Below, in pieces: positions 43,468-52,355 of a DNA stretch of 64,000 bases (its first letter is position 1; every line of letters begins with the position of its first letter). Both the position numbers and the translations under genes were made by a program. The notes beneath the pieces are model-generated. The model had not been told where the DNA came from. It did not search any database and saw nothing but the letters and a program-made list of their open reading frames with translations. This DNA comes from LD21 sp963715785 (GTDB taxonomy: Bacteria > Bacteroidota > Bacteroidia > Bacteroidales > VadinHA17): assembly GCA_963715785.1 (NCBI GenBank), contig OY970276.1, positions 1,178,001 through 1,242,000 on the forward strand, read 5' to 3'.

Positions 43468-43923
43468 TTAACCTTCATTATCACCCGCATACCACTCTGC
43501 AAAAGAGGTTGCGGTTTCATAAAGCTTAAGACTATGCAGCTTCACTTCTGCAGGCAGGGAGGGTGTAATGCGTTTCGCAAAATCCGCCACAAGGTTTTCA
43601 CATGTAGGCTGATATCCAACCAGGACAATATTCCCGAACATCTTGCTGAATATATCTGTTTTTTCTTTATCGATATTGCTGCTCAGTACTACCGAATGAT
43701 CAAAAACATCGACGATCTCTTTCCTGACAATCTTTTTCAGATCAGTAAAATCAATAACCATTCCATTTTTGGGGTTATCATTATTCTGTGCCGGATAGCC
43801 CGACAGGGTTACGAAAAGACGGTAAGAATGACCATGAACATTTTTGCAGGGGCCATCGTAGTTCCATAACACGTGCGCCATTTCAAATGAGAATTCTTTT
43901 GTTACTCTTATCAGAGGACTCAT
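43468..43923 (-). CDS. queD: 6-carboxytetrahydropterin synthase QueD (PTPS family)
   Basis: Enzyme of 151 aa of the 6-pyruvoyltetrahydropterin synthase fold. Zinc ligands are in FEMAH and HGHSY, and the catalytic cysteine is in CKNVHGHS, the Cys-x3-HGH arrangement of QueD rather than mammalian PTPS. Further landmarks are VIDFTDLKKIVR, FDHSVVL, PTCENLV and LYETATSFAEW. It converts dihydroneopterin triphosphate to 6-carboxytetrahydropterin in queuosine synthesis. It heads the minus-strand run with polA, moaD and moaE. No other queuosine gene is nearby. Confidence 0.94.
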   Translation of the reverse strand: MSPLIRVTKEFSFEMAHVLWNYDGPCKNVHGHSYRLFVTLSGYPAQNNDNPKNGMVIDFTDLKKIVRKEIVDVFDHSVVLSSNIDKEKTDIFSKMFGNIVLVGYQPTCENLVADFAKRITPSLPAEVKLHSLKLYETATSFAEWYAGDNEG

Positions 43924-44043
43924 GTTGTTAAGGTTGAAAATAAATTACAATATTAACCATTCTGACCGACAAAGGTTTAAAGAATTGCCATGGTTTTGTG
44001 GATTTAAGCCAATTTTCCGTCCTCTGTAAGCCGTTGAATTCAA

Positions 44044-44051
44044 TAAATTTG
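44044..44051 (+). promoter_or_regulatory. Promoter -7 box TAAATTTG for the acyl-CoA ligase gene
   Basis: TAAATTTG is a perfect TAnnTTTG located 35 bases upstream of the ATG at 44087, in the divergent gap with queD. Confidence 0.5.
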
Positions 44052-44086
44052 TAACTTGCGGGTTTAAATCGGCTCTAGCTTTGGGG

Positions 44087-45736
44087 ATGATGGACAAATA
44101 TGAATTCAGGCTGACTTTCCCTGGAATGTTCAGCGATACATTAAGAAAGTTTGGAAACCACAATGCGTACGCATTTGCCGGGGAAAAGCCAAAAACCTAC
44201 GATCAGATAAACAAGGAGATCGGGGCTCTGATTGCTTTTCAGGAAAGACTCGGTGTACGACCCGGCGATAAAGTTGCTATTCTTAGTCTGAATATGCCAA
44301 ACTGGGCTGTTGTCTATTTCTCAACAACATTTATGGGAGCCGTGGCTGTACCAATCCTTCCTGATTTTTCGGGTAAAGAAGTTGCTAATGTTCTTGAACA
44401 TTCCGGGTCCAGCATTATATTCATCTCAGGTTCATTGCTTTCAAGGATAGAAGGATTTAAATCCGATGTCCTGAAAACAGCAATTCTGATAGATGATTTT
44501 TCATTTCTTTATACCGACAGCAGCGGTATTAAATATGACCCATCTGCTACTCCTGCTCAGAATTATAATGTTGAAGAAGAAGATCTTGCATCAATTATCT
44601 ATACCTCCGGTACAACAGGGCGGTCAAAAGGCGTCATGCTGACTCACAAAAACATCTCAATTAATGCACTGAAAGGAAGAACCATCCAGTCAATCGACGA
44701 AAACGACCGTTTTTTATCGGTTTTGCCGCTGTCTCACACTTATGAGAATACACTGGGACTGGTTTTACCCATGCTCTGCGGCTCTTGCGTTTATTACCTG
44801 AGAAAGCCTCCTACTCCTTCTGTGCTGATCCCCGCGATGGAAGAGGTTCGACCCACTATGATGCTTACTGTTCCACTCATAATTGAAAAGATTTACTTCA
44901 ATAAAATATTGCCTGCATTCAGGGAGAATCTGATACTAAAGCTGCTTTACAGGATCCCGCTTCTAAGGAAGAGACTTAATGTCACAGCAGGTAAAAAGCT
45001 TCAGAAGACGTTTGGCGGGAAGCTAAAATTCTATGGTATCGGAGGAGCCAAACTCAACAGGGCTGTTGAAAGGTTTCTGATAGAAGCAAAATTCCCCTAT
45101 GCTGTTGGTTATGGTCTGACAGAAACGGCACCTCTTCTTGCCGGAGCAAATCCTCAAAAATCAATTTTTGAGTCAACAGGGCCTGCTATCGAAGGCACAG
45201 AGCTGATCATCAATAATCCCGACAGTAAGACAGGGGAAGGCGAGATCTGGGCAAGAGGTCCAAACGTTATGAAAGGATATTACAAAGAGCCTGAGATGAC
45301 TAAAGAGGTGCTCACACCTGACGGCTGGTTCAAAACCGGAGATCTCGGGACTTTTGACAAAAATAATAACCTCTTCATAAAGGGAAGATTGAAAAACATG
45401 ATCGTTGGTGCAAGCGGAGAAAATATTTATCCTGAGGAAATTGAATCGATCATAAATAATTTCAGGTTTGTCGTTGAATCGCTTGTTGTAGAACAAAAAG
45501 GGAAACTGGTAGCTTTGGTGCATATCAACATGGAAGAACTCGAAAAGAAATACCAGGTCCTTAAACAGGACATGACACGACAGGTTGAGGATAAAGTCAG
45601 TGAAGTCCTCAATGAATTGCAGCTGTATGTAAATTCGCAGGTGAATAAATTCAGCCAGATCCAGAAAGTTGTTCTGCAACCGGTACCCTTCCAAAAGACA
45701 GCCACAATGAAAATAAAGAGGTTTCTGTACACCTGA
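44087..45736 (+). CDS. Long-chain acyl-CoA synthetase (AMP-binding family)
   Basis: Adenylate-forming enzyme of 549 aa that activates fatty acids with ATP and CoA. The P-loop is IIYTSGTTGRSKGVMLTHKN (about 167-186), followed by LPLSHTYE, the adenine motif GYGLTETAPLLA, hinge region DGWFKTGDLGTFD and KGRLKNMIVGASGENIYPEEIE. The C-terminal lysine domain ends TATMKIKRFLY, with the catalytic Lys likely in that segment. Length is at the short end for bacterial FadD-type ligases. ATG at 44087 or 44090 is equally possible. Chain-length specificity cannot be read from sequence. Confidence 0.93.
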   Translation: MMDKYEFRLTFPGMFSDTLRKFGNHNAYAFAGEKPKTYDQINKEIGALIAFQERLGVRPGDKVAILSLNMPNWAVVYFSTTFMGAVAVPILPDFSGKEVANVLEHSGSSIIFISGSLLSRIEGFKSDVLKTAILIDDFSFLYTDSSGIKYDPSATPAQNYNVEEEDLASIIYTSGTTGRSKGVMLTHKNISINALKGRTIQSIDENDRFLSVLPLSHTYENTLGLVLPMLCGSCVYYLRKPPTPSVLIPAMEEVRPTMMLTVPLIIEKIYFNKILPAFRENLILKLLYRIPLLRKRLNVTAGKKLQKTFGGKLKFYGIGGAKLNRAVERFLIEAKFPYAVGYGLTETAPLLAGANPQKSIFESTGPAIEGTELIINNPDSKTGEGEIWARGPNVMKGYYKEPEMTKEVLTPDGWFKTGDLGTFDKNNNLFIKGRLKNMIVGASGENIYPEEIESIINNFRFVVESLVVEQKGKLVALVHINMEELEKKYQVLKQDMTRQVEDKVSEVLNELQLYVNSQVNKFSQIQKVVLQPVPFQKTATMKIKRFLYT

Positions 45737-45773
45737 CCATTTTATCCAATGTGCGTCATTATTGCATAATTAG

Positions 45774-46502
45774 TCATCCCTTAACTGCCCGATCGTATCT
45801 TTTGTTTACTTCATCCCAGTTGACCACATTCCAGAAAGCATCTATATACTCCGGCCTTCTGTTCTGATATTTAAGATAATAGGCGTGTTCCCATACATCA
45901 AGGCCAAGGATCGGCGTTCCTTTAATGGGTGAAATATCCATAAAAGTATTGTCCTGATTCGGAGAACTTGTGATAGCCAGCGTTTTGTTTGCTCCCAGGT
46001 AAAGCCATGCCCAGCCGCTTCCAAATCTTGTTTTGGCAGCAGTGTTGAATGCTTCTTTGAATTTATCGACCGATCCGAAGGTTTTTGTTATTGCGGAAGT
46101 CAATTCAGTTGAGGGTCCTGCAGTTCCTTTGCGCAGATTCTGCCAGAAGAACAGATGGTTATAGTAGCCACCGCCATTATTTCTTACTGCATCAGACTGT
46201 TTCGACATGCTGCTGAATATCTCACTCATTGGCTTGCCTTCAAGAGCAGTTCCCTTTATCGCAGCCATAAAATTGGTATAATAAGCTCTGTGGTGCTTAT
46301 CATAGTGGATTTCCATAGTTTTTGCATCAATATATGGCTCCAGGGCATCATAGGCATACGGCAAAGGAGGAAATTCTGCTGCCGGAACACCTTCGATTGA
46401 AATGGTTTTAGCCTGAACCTGCCCATTTCCAAATTCTCTCGGTCCAATGTAGGCAGCAGCGGTTACCAACCCCACCGCCTTAAAAAATTTTCTTCTTTCC
46501 AT
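45774..46502 (-). CDS. Superoxide dismutase (Fe/Mn family) with Tat-like signal
   Basis: Superoxide dismutase of 242 aa. The metal ligands are His66 (EIHYDKHH), His116 (GGGYYNHLFFW), Asp202 and His206 (LDVWEHAYY). A glutamine in SSPNQDN (residue 183) and Gly at the position where Fe enzymes carry Gln favour manganese. The N-terminus MERRKFFKAVGLVTAAA has a twin-arginine-like RRKFF followed by a hydrophobic run, so export by Tat as a folded metalloenzyme is plausible; most bacterial Fe/Mn-SODs are cytoplasmic. It converges on the acyl-CoA ligase. Enzyme class is certain; metal and export are inferred. Confidence 0.93.
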   Translation of the reverse strand: MERRKFFKAVGLVTAAAYIGPREFGNGQVQAKTISIEGVPAAEFPPLPYAYDALEPYIDAKTMEIHYDKHHRAYYTNFMAAIKGTALEGKPMSEIFSSMSKQSDAVRNNGGGYYNHLFFWQNLRKGTAGPSTELTSAITKTFGSVDKFKEAFNTAAKTRFGSGWAWLYLGANKTLAITSSPNQDNTFMDISPIKGTPILGLDVWEHAYYLKYQNRRPEYIDAFWNVVNWDEVNKRYDRAVKG

Positions 46503-46765
46503 AATAAGTTTTTATCCAATAACATCAGTATTTCATGTTTGTTCATCCCAAAAACAAAACGGCAACACTTCAGGATTTTTACTCCATTTGAACTCTGTAT
46601 AAAAAAAAATAATATATTTATAGAAGTTTTACTAAGTAACTGCCTAATTCTATATTTATTAATGGCATACAACATTGGGCTCTTGAATCGGTCAGACCAG
46701 CTATGATCCGGATGTTATTTGTTAGGGAAAGCTGTAATTTTTCTTAATCCGCTAAAAGAACTATT

Positions 46766-47146
46766 ATGAAAAGGCTTACAACAATTGGAAGAATTCTGTT
46801 TGCGATTCCATTCGGACTGTTTGGGATCAATCATTTCCTGATGGTGAATTATTACCTGGGAATGCTTACTGATTTTGTACCGCTTGGGGCTTATACAATA
46901 ATTCTGACCGGAATAATGCTCATTGCTGCCAGCATCAGCATAATAACAAAAATACTCGTGAAATTTTCAACACGTCTGCTTGCATTGCTGCTATTCATTT
47001 TCATAGTCACTATTCACATTCCTCATCTATTTACCGATTCCGATAAAACAATTACCATTATTGAATTGTTAAAAGATATATCCTTAATGGGAGGTTCATT
47101 AATGATTTCGGGCATGTATGCGGAAGAAGAAAAACCTGAAAAATAA
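46766..47146 (+). CDS. DoxX-like small membrane protein
   Basis: Protein of 126 aa with four predicted transmembrane helices (about 5-22, 39-60, 66-85, 100-118). The start RILFAIPFGLFGINHFLM and the following LGMLTDFVPLG resemble the DoxX/DoxD-like family, in which a GxxHF-type motif lies at the end of TM1. The C-terminus is a charged EEEKPEK tail. The gene precedes the cytochrome oxidase cluster by 88 bases but need not belong to it. Function unknown for this branch. Confidence 0.75.
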   Translation: MKRLTTIGRILFAIPFGLFGINHFLMVNYYLGMLTDFVPLGAYTIILTGIMLIAASISIITKILVKFSTRLLALLLFIFIVTIHIPHLFTDSDKTITIIELLKDISLMGGSLMISGMYAEEEKPEK

Positions 47147-47234
47147 ATCATATCTGAACACAAAGGAGAAGTAGTATTATAACCTGAAAGAAAATTATTA
47201 TATCTTTATAAATCTATTGAAGTTTAGCTCTCCT

Positions 47235-48026
47235 ATGAATCATTTTAAACTGGTCATTGCAATTTTTATTGGTCTGTTTAGCATTGAATCGTTTGGACAA
47301 ACGGCTTTGTTTGATAAGCAGATGCAAGTAAGCTTCGAAGAAAAGCAGGGTCAGTATGTGGCTCTCGACACCAAACTGGTAAATGAGAATGGGGATACGG
47401 TTCTTTTGAAAGATGTCCTTGGTAAACCTGCTATCCTGAATCTTGTTTATTATCAGTGTGCCGGTACCTGCAGCCCGCTGATGTTCGGAATCTCCAAATT
47501 CATTGACGCAATTGATCTTAAACCGGGTGCCGACTATGAAGTTCTCACGATCAGCTTTGATCCCTCCGAAAGGATCGATCTGGGTATTAAAAAGAAAGCG
47601 GCATACGTCTCTATGATGAAGAATAAAGAAGCTGCCAAATACTGGCGTTTTTTTGTTTCTGACAGCGCGGATATTGCTAAACTGACCAAATCAGTCGGTT
47701 TTAATTACGAGAAAATAAATAATCAGTACATTCATCCCACAGGACTGATAGCATTGGGTCCGGATGGCAAGATCATCCGTTACCTCAGGGGTATCGATTT
47801 TCTGCCATTTGATATTAAGATCACCCTTATTGAGGCTGCAAAAGGCAAAATTGGTCCAAGCATAAATCGTTTGCTTGCAGTATGCTATTCTTATGATGCC
47901 AAGGGCAACCAGTTTGTCTTTAATGTTACAAGAGTCTCGGCAGTAGTTATTATCTTTTTTGTTGCATTACTATTTTTATTTCTTTCTCTATCGCGCTTAA
48001 AAACTAAAACAAGGCTTAACAAATGA
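47235..48026 (+). CDS. SCO1/SenC family copper chaperone
   Basis: Membrane-anchored thioredoxin-fold protein of 263 aa that loads CuA of cytochrome oxidase. A signal peptide (1-21, SFGQ) is followed by the domain with the Cu(I) site Cys75-x3-Cys79 (YYQCAGTCSP) and His167 (IHPTG). A C-terminal transmembrane helix (about 235-255) is unusual for classical Sco but common in Bacteroidota. ATG at 47235 is preferred over the upstream TTG at 47217. Its stop overlaps the ctaD start in ATGA, so translation is coupled to oxidase subunit I. Confidence 0.93.
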   Translation: MNHFKLVIAIFIGLFSIESFGQTALFDKQMQVSFEEKQGQYVALDTKLVNENGDTVLLKDVLGKPAILNLVYYQCAGTCSPLMFGISKFIDAIDLKPGADYEVLTISFDPSERIDLGIKKKAAYVSMMKNKEAAKYWRFFVSDSADIAKLTKSVGFNYEKINNQYIHPTGLIALGPDGKIIRYLRGIDFLPFDIKITLIEAAKGKIGPSINRLLAVCYSYDAKGNQFVFNVTRVSAVVIIFFVALLFLFLSLSRLKTKTRLNK

Positions 48027-49630
48027 GTGCTCCCACAGATTTTGAGGAACCCAGTTATCTTGATTATAAGGGAAAACATAAAGGTATATTTGCCTGGATA
48101 CTTTCGACCGACCACAAAAGGATCGCAATTCTCTACCTTTTTTCTCTGATGACGCTTTTCTCTGTTGGAGCCACGCTGGGGTTGCTAATGAAGCTGGAAC
48201 TGATTGCCCCGGGGAAAACTATAATGTCGGCTCAGACCTATAATGCATTTTTCACCCTGCACGGCATCATTATGATATTTGCCATTGTGATTCCGGGCCT
48301 TCCTGCAGTCTTTGGAAACTTTTTCCTGCCAATACTTATCGGAGCAAAAGATGTTGCTTTCCCAAAACTGAATCTGTTATCCTGGTATTTTTATGTTACC
48401 GGTGTTTCATTGGTGCTCATCTCACAGTTCACGGGTAACGGCCCACCTGATACCGGCTGGACATTTTATGCGCCATACAGCTTCCGGACAGCCGGAAATA
48501 TGCTCCCTGCAGTCTTTGGTGCATTTGTCCTGGGTTTCTCTTCCATACTCACCGGACTTAATTTTCTGGTAACTATACACCGGCTACGCGCGCCAGGCAT
48601 GACATGGATGAAGATGCCATTATTTCCATGGACGCTTTATGCTACAGGATGGGTACAGTTACTCGCTACACCAATTATAGGTATTACCCTGTTGATGATA
48701 GCAGCTGAAAGGATTTTTCATATCGGGTTTTTTGATCCTACCCTGGGCGGTGATCCGCTTCTGTACCAGCATTTATTTTGGACATACAGTCACCCGGCGG
48801 TTTATATTATGATACTGCCGGCCATGGGAGCTATTTCTGAGATCATACCTACCTTCAGCCACAAAACTGTTTTTGGCTATAAATTCATCGTAGGTTCCAG
48901 CATAGCAATCGCTTTTGTGGGTTATTTTATCTGGGGGCACCATATGTTCACTTCAGGTTTGAGCGGAACTGCTCTCTATGTTTTCTCTCTGCTTACCTTC
49001 ATTGTAGCAATTCCCAGCGCTGTAAAAGTGTTCAACTGGATATCAACCATGTACAAGGGTTCTATTGACCTGCAAACACCATTTTACTGGGCTGTGGGAT
49101 TTATTTTTGTATTCATGATCGGTGGATTTTCAGGACTTATTCTTGGATCGCTCGCCACTAATATTCACCTGCATAACACTCATTTTGTAGTAGCTCACTT
49201 TCATTTTATTGTTTTCGGGGGTACTGGATATGCATTTTTTGGAGCCATGCATTACTGGTATCCAAAAATTACAGGAAAATTGTATGATGCCCGGTGGGCT
49301 AATATAGGATTAGCAGTGTTTTTCGTCGGGTTTATGACTCTTTATGGAGAGATGTTTTTTCTTGGAATGAAAGGAATGCCAAGAAGGTATTATGACTATG
49401 ACGAAATTTTTCATACCGGGAACATCTTTTCTTCACTGGGAGCGATTGTCATGTATTTCGGACTGGCAGTAATTATAACTAACCTTCTTACTTCTCTGAG
49501 AAACGGCACAAAAGCACCGGCCGATCCGTACGGAGGGAAAACTCTTGAGTGGACAATCCCTTCTCCTCCTCCTACTGAAAATTTTGCTGAAATTCCAGTT
49601 ATAACAAAAGGACCTTACAACTATAAATGA
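48023..49630 (+). CDS. ctaD: caa3-type cytochrome c oxidase subunit I
   Basis: Heme-copper oxidase catalytic subunit of 535 aa with 12 or more TM helices. Heme a and a3/CuB ligands are in FFTLHGIIM, YSHPAVYIMILP, WGHHMFTSG and HNTHFVVAHFHFI. The D-channel glutamate of the A1 type (HPEVY) is replaced by alanine (HPAVY) and preceded by YS, the mark of A2-type oxidases such as that of Rhodothermus. The start overlaps the SCO stop by 4 bases and the stop overlaps ctaE by 4 bases. It reduces oxygen to water and pumps protons. Confidence 0.96.
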   Translation: MSAPTDFEEPSYLDYKGKHKGIFAWILSTDHKRIAILYLFSLMTLFSVGATLGLLMKLELIAPGKTIMSAQTYNAFFTLHGIIMIFAIVIPGLPAVFGNFFLPILIGAKDVAFPKLNLLSWYFYVTGVSLVLISQFTGNGPPDTGWTFYAPYSFRTAGNMLPAVFGAFVLGFSSILTGLNFLVTIHRLRAPGMTWMKMPLFPWTLYATGWVQLLATPIIGITLLMIAAERIFHIGFFDPTLGGDPLLYQHLFWTYSHPAVYIMILPAMGAISEIIPTFSHKTVFGYKFIVGSSIAIAFVGYFIWGHHMFTSGLSGTALYVFSLLTFIVAIPSAVKVFNWISTMYKGSIDLQTPFYWAVGFIFVFMIGGFSGLILGSLATNIHLHNTHFVVAHFHFIVFGGTGYAFFGAMHYWYPKITGKLYDARWANIGLAVFFVGFMTLYGEMFFLGMKGMPRRYYDYDEIFHTGNIFSSLGAIVMYFGLAVIITNLLTSLRNGTKAPADPYGGKTLEWTIPSPPPTENFAEIPVITKGPYNYK

Positions 49631-50235
49631 GCACAGAAGAACCTACACTCCAAGACGATCAGACATCTAAGACCGGGATGTGGTTATTCCTGTTCACTGA
49701 AATGCTTTTGTTCGGGGGCCTCTTTATTGTTTACTCAGTATACCGCTTCAGAAATCCAATAGCCTTTCATCAGGCTGCACAGGAGCTCAGTGTACCGATT
49801 GGAACAATCAATACTATCATTCTTCTGATCAGCAGTACCACTCTTGCCATGTCAATAACCGCTCTCAGACTGAAAAATAAAAGATTTGCCCTATTCCTAA
49901 TTGGTGCGACAATACTGCTAGGAATAGCATTTTTAGTGAATAAATATTTTGAATGGGGCTCTCATTTTAAGGAACATATCTATCCGGGATCTGCAGTTTT
50001 GGAATCCCGGGGTCACGGAGATGTGCTATTTTACGGTCTTTACTTTTTTATGACAGGGCTTCATGCACTTCACATTATTGTTGGATTGATTTTTATCATG
50101 GTAGTCTCTGCATCAATTATCAGAAACCGGACTAACTCAAAACATTATGTTTTGCTTGAAAACAGCGGATTATACTGGCATCTTGTCGACATGATATGGA
50201 TCTTTCTTTTTCCATTGTTTTATCTTATCACTTAG
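49627..50235 (+). CDS. ctaE: Cytochrome c oxidase subunit III
   Basis: Oxidase subunit of 202 aa with five TM helices, as in the short bacterial subunit III. Conserved parts are KTGMWLFLFTEMLLFGGLFIVY, the EWGSHFKEHIYPGSAVLE region and GLHALHIIVGL, then YWHLVDMIWIFLFPLFYL at the C-terminus. It starts in the ATGA overlap with ctaD. Subunit III stabilises the proton-uptake and oxygen-access side of subunit I. Confidence 0.94.
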   Translation: MSTEEPTLQDDQTSKTGMWLFLFTEMLLFGGLFIVYSVYRFRNPIAFHQAAQELSVPIGTINTIILLISSTTLAMSITALRLKNKRFALFLIGATILLGIAFLVNKYFEWGSHFKEHIYPGSAVLESRGHGDVLFYGLYFFMTGLHALHIIVGLIFIMVVSASIIRNRTNSKHYVLLENSGLYWHLVDMIWIFLFPLFYLIT

Positions 50236-50240
50236 CACTG

Positions 50241-50534
50241 ATGAAAACAGAAGCAACTGAAAATAATCATATAGTCCCATACAGGACATTTCTGCTTGTG
50301 CTTGCGGGATTAATTTTACTGACTCTTACTTCGGTGACCCTGACTCAAATTTATCTTGGAGCTTTTACAGTTGTGATGGCCCTCATAATCGCTGCGGTAA
50401 AATCCTCGTTTGTACTGCGTATATTCATGCATCTTAAATTTGAAAGCAGAATGTTCACATTCGCTGTCATTGGTGTTGTTTCTCTGATTTGTGCGGTAAT
50501 TATCATAACTCTTCTTGACTACCTTTATAGATAA
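50241..50534 (+). CDS. ctaF: Cytochrome c oxidase subunit IV (prokaryotic COX4)
   Basis: Small subunit of 97 aa with three TM helices (about 15-35, 38-60, 70-92). The segment VKSSFVLRIFMHLKFE (about 55-70) is the family hallmark. ATG at 50241 is used because the longer open frame would overlap the end of ctaE. It lies 5 bases after ctaE and 5 bases before ctaC. It assists assembly of the oxidase. Confidence 0.9.
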   Translation: MKTEATENNHIVPYRTFLLVLAGLILLTLTSVTLTQIYLGAFTVVMALIIAAVKSSFVLRIFMHLKFESRMFTFAVIGVVSLICAVIIITLLDYLYR

Positions 50535-50539
50535 CGACT

Positions 50540-51487
50540 ATGTATTCAAGTACAGGAATTGAGGCTTCGAATTATGTTGCAACTTATAACAGGGCATTCT
50601 ATTTTATAGCCGGTGTATCTTTGCTGCTCCTGGTGGGCCTTACACTTACAATGCTTTATTTTGTCTTCCGTTATAACAGGAAGAAGAATGCAGTTCCCAC
50701 TCAGATTGAAGGAAGCACTCTGCTGGAAGTAACCTGGACGATTGTTCCGCTTTTACTTGCTCTCGTAATGTTTTTCCTGGGCTGGTCGGGATGGGAACCA
50801 ACGACAAAAGTTCCGAAAAACGCTATGAATGTCACAGTAGTGGCCAGGATGTGGAATTTTATGTTCTTATATGATAATGGGAAGCAGAGCCCTGATCTGG
50901 TAGTACCTCTTAATACGCCTGTAAAGGTAAACCTCGTTTCAATTGACGTTATCCACAGTCTGTTCATTCCCGACTTCAGGATAAAAAGCGATATTATACC
51001 CGGAAGACAAAAAGTTATGTGGTTTTTGCCTGAGTCGGAAGGTAAATATAATATCTTCTGTGCTGAATACTGCGGATTGCAACATTCCTATATGCACTCG
51101 ACTGTAAATGTGATGACCCCCGATAAATTTAAGGCATGGTATGCTGAATCAGCAAGACCAGTTGCGGCGGCAGGAAGCACACCGGGTGCAGCAGGGGAAT
51201 CGATCATGAGGTCGACCGGCTGCTTTGCTTGTCATACTACTGATGGATCCAAGTTAATTGGCCCTACTTACCTGAATCTGTGGGGATCCCAGGTAACAGT
51301 GACCACAAATGGAAAGGAACAGACACTTACTGTTGATGCAGATTATATAAAAAAATGCATTTTTGAACCCAACACTGATGTTATCAAGGGATATCCCACA
51401 AATCTGATGCAGAGTTACCGCAATACCCTGAGCGATGACGATGTCGAGAAAATAATAGAATTCCTGAAAACCCTGAATGACAAATAG
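50540..51487 (+). CDS. ctaC: Cytochrome c oxidase subunit II with fused cytochrome c
   Basis: Subunit II of 315 aa. Two N-terminal TM helices (about 22-43, 65-83) anchor a cupredoxin domain with the CuA ligands His139, Cys174, Cys178, His182 and Met185 (CAEYCGLQHSYMH). A C-terminal cytochrome c domain (about 215-315) has one heme site, CFACH (228-232). The fusion defines caa3-type enzymes and lets complex III hand electrons to the oxidase directly. Gene order I-III-IV-II differs from the more common II-I-III-IV. Its end overlaps ctaB by 11 bases. Confidence 0.96.
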   Translation: MYSSTGIEASNYVATYNRAFYFIAGVSLLLLVGLTLTMLYFVFRYNRKKNAVPTQIEGSTLLEVTWTIVPLLLALVMFFLGWSGWEPTTKVPKNAMNVTVVARMWNFMFLYDNGKQSPDLVVPLNTPVKVNLVSIDVIHSLFIPDFRIKSDIIPGRQKVMWFLPESEGKYNIFCAEYCGLQHSYMHSTVNVMTPDKFKAWYAESARPVAAAGSTPGAAGESIMRSTGCFACHTTDGSKLIGPTYLNLWGSQVTVTTNGKEQTLTVDADYIKKCIFEPNTDVIKGYPTNLMQSYRNTLSDDDVEKIIEFLKTLNDK

Positions 51488-52352
51488 ACCTGAAAACAAA
51501 CTTAAAGATTGGCTGGAACTATCAAAGCTTAAAATAATGATTCCGGTAAGTCTTACAGGATTCACAGGCTATTTTGTTTATGATCCTCATCTCTCCGGCA
51601 GACTCTTCCTCACCAGCTTCGGGATACTGTTCATGGCAATCTCAGCTTCAGTTCTTAACCAGATTCAGGAAGCGGACACTGACAGAAAAATGAACAGGAC
51701 ATGCAGGCGTCCTATCCCGGCCCACAGGATCAGTATTAAACATGCAGTTGTCTTCTTCATTTTAACCCTTCTCACCGGGATGTCGCTAATAACCTGGGCC
51801 GGAAATATTAAGGCATTAATCATTGGCTGCATAACAATTATATGGTACAACGTCATCTATACTTACTCAAAGAGATTCACTGCTTTTGCTGTTGTGCCGG
51901 GCGCTCTTACGGGGGCGTTGCCTCCTCTTATCGGATGGGTTGCCGCAGGCGGAGGATTATGGGCAAAACCCATTATTTTCATAGAATTCCTGATCTTCAT
52001 CGGACAAATTCCTCACTTCTGGCTGCTGATCCTCAAATATGGAAAAGAATATGAGCTCGCGGGTTTTCCCAGCCTTTCGGGCATTTTTAGCCAATTACAG
52101 ATCAGAAGACTGACCTTCAGCTGGGTCGCAGCCTCAGTTGTAGCAGCACTGTTTTTGTGTTATTTTGAGATCATTCACACCACAATCATAAATGCTATAC
52201 TGATAGCCGTATCCATCTTAATGATGTGGCTGTTTACCGGGCTGTTGACCAGTCAGTCTGAGAAAAACAACTATAGAAAATATTCTGTAGTTCTTGATTC
52301 CTATTTTTTACTTGTACTGCTTTTGCTTATTTCCGACAGGATAATAATATAA
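51477..52352 (+). CDS. ctaB: Heme O synthase (protoheme IX farnesyltransferase)
   Basis: UbiA-family prenyltransferase of 291 aa with about nine TM helices. The first Asp-rich motif is NQIQEADTDRKMNRTCRRPI (61-80) and a second loop has YTYSKRFTAFAVVPGALTGALPPLIGW, both typical of CyoE/CtaB. It converts heme B to heme O, needed for the heme A or O of the neighbouring oxidase. CtaA (heme A synthase) is not visible here. It overlaps ctaC by 11 bases and converges on the complex III operon with 3 bases between stops. Confidence 0.94.
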   Translation: MTNRPENKLKDWLELSKLKIMIPVSLTGFTGYFVYDPHLSGRLFLTSFGILFMAISASVLNQIQEADTDRKMNRTCRRPIPAHRISIKHAVVFFILTLLTGMSLITWAGNIKALIIGCITIIWYNVIYTYSKRFTAFAVVPGALTGALPPLIGWVAAGGGLWAKPIIFIEFLIFIGQIPHFWLLILKYGKEYELAGFPSLSGIFSQLQIRRLTFSWVAASVVAALFLCYFEIIHTTIINAILIAVSILMMWLFTGLLTSQSEKNNYRKYSVVLDSYFLLVLLLLISDRIII

Positions 52353-52355
52353 TCT

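Noticed and set aside
45173..45694. 173-codon minus-strand frame under the acyl-CoA ligase
   Set aside because: It overlaps the conserved ligase C-terminus completely and shows no protein family features.
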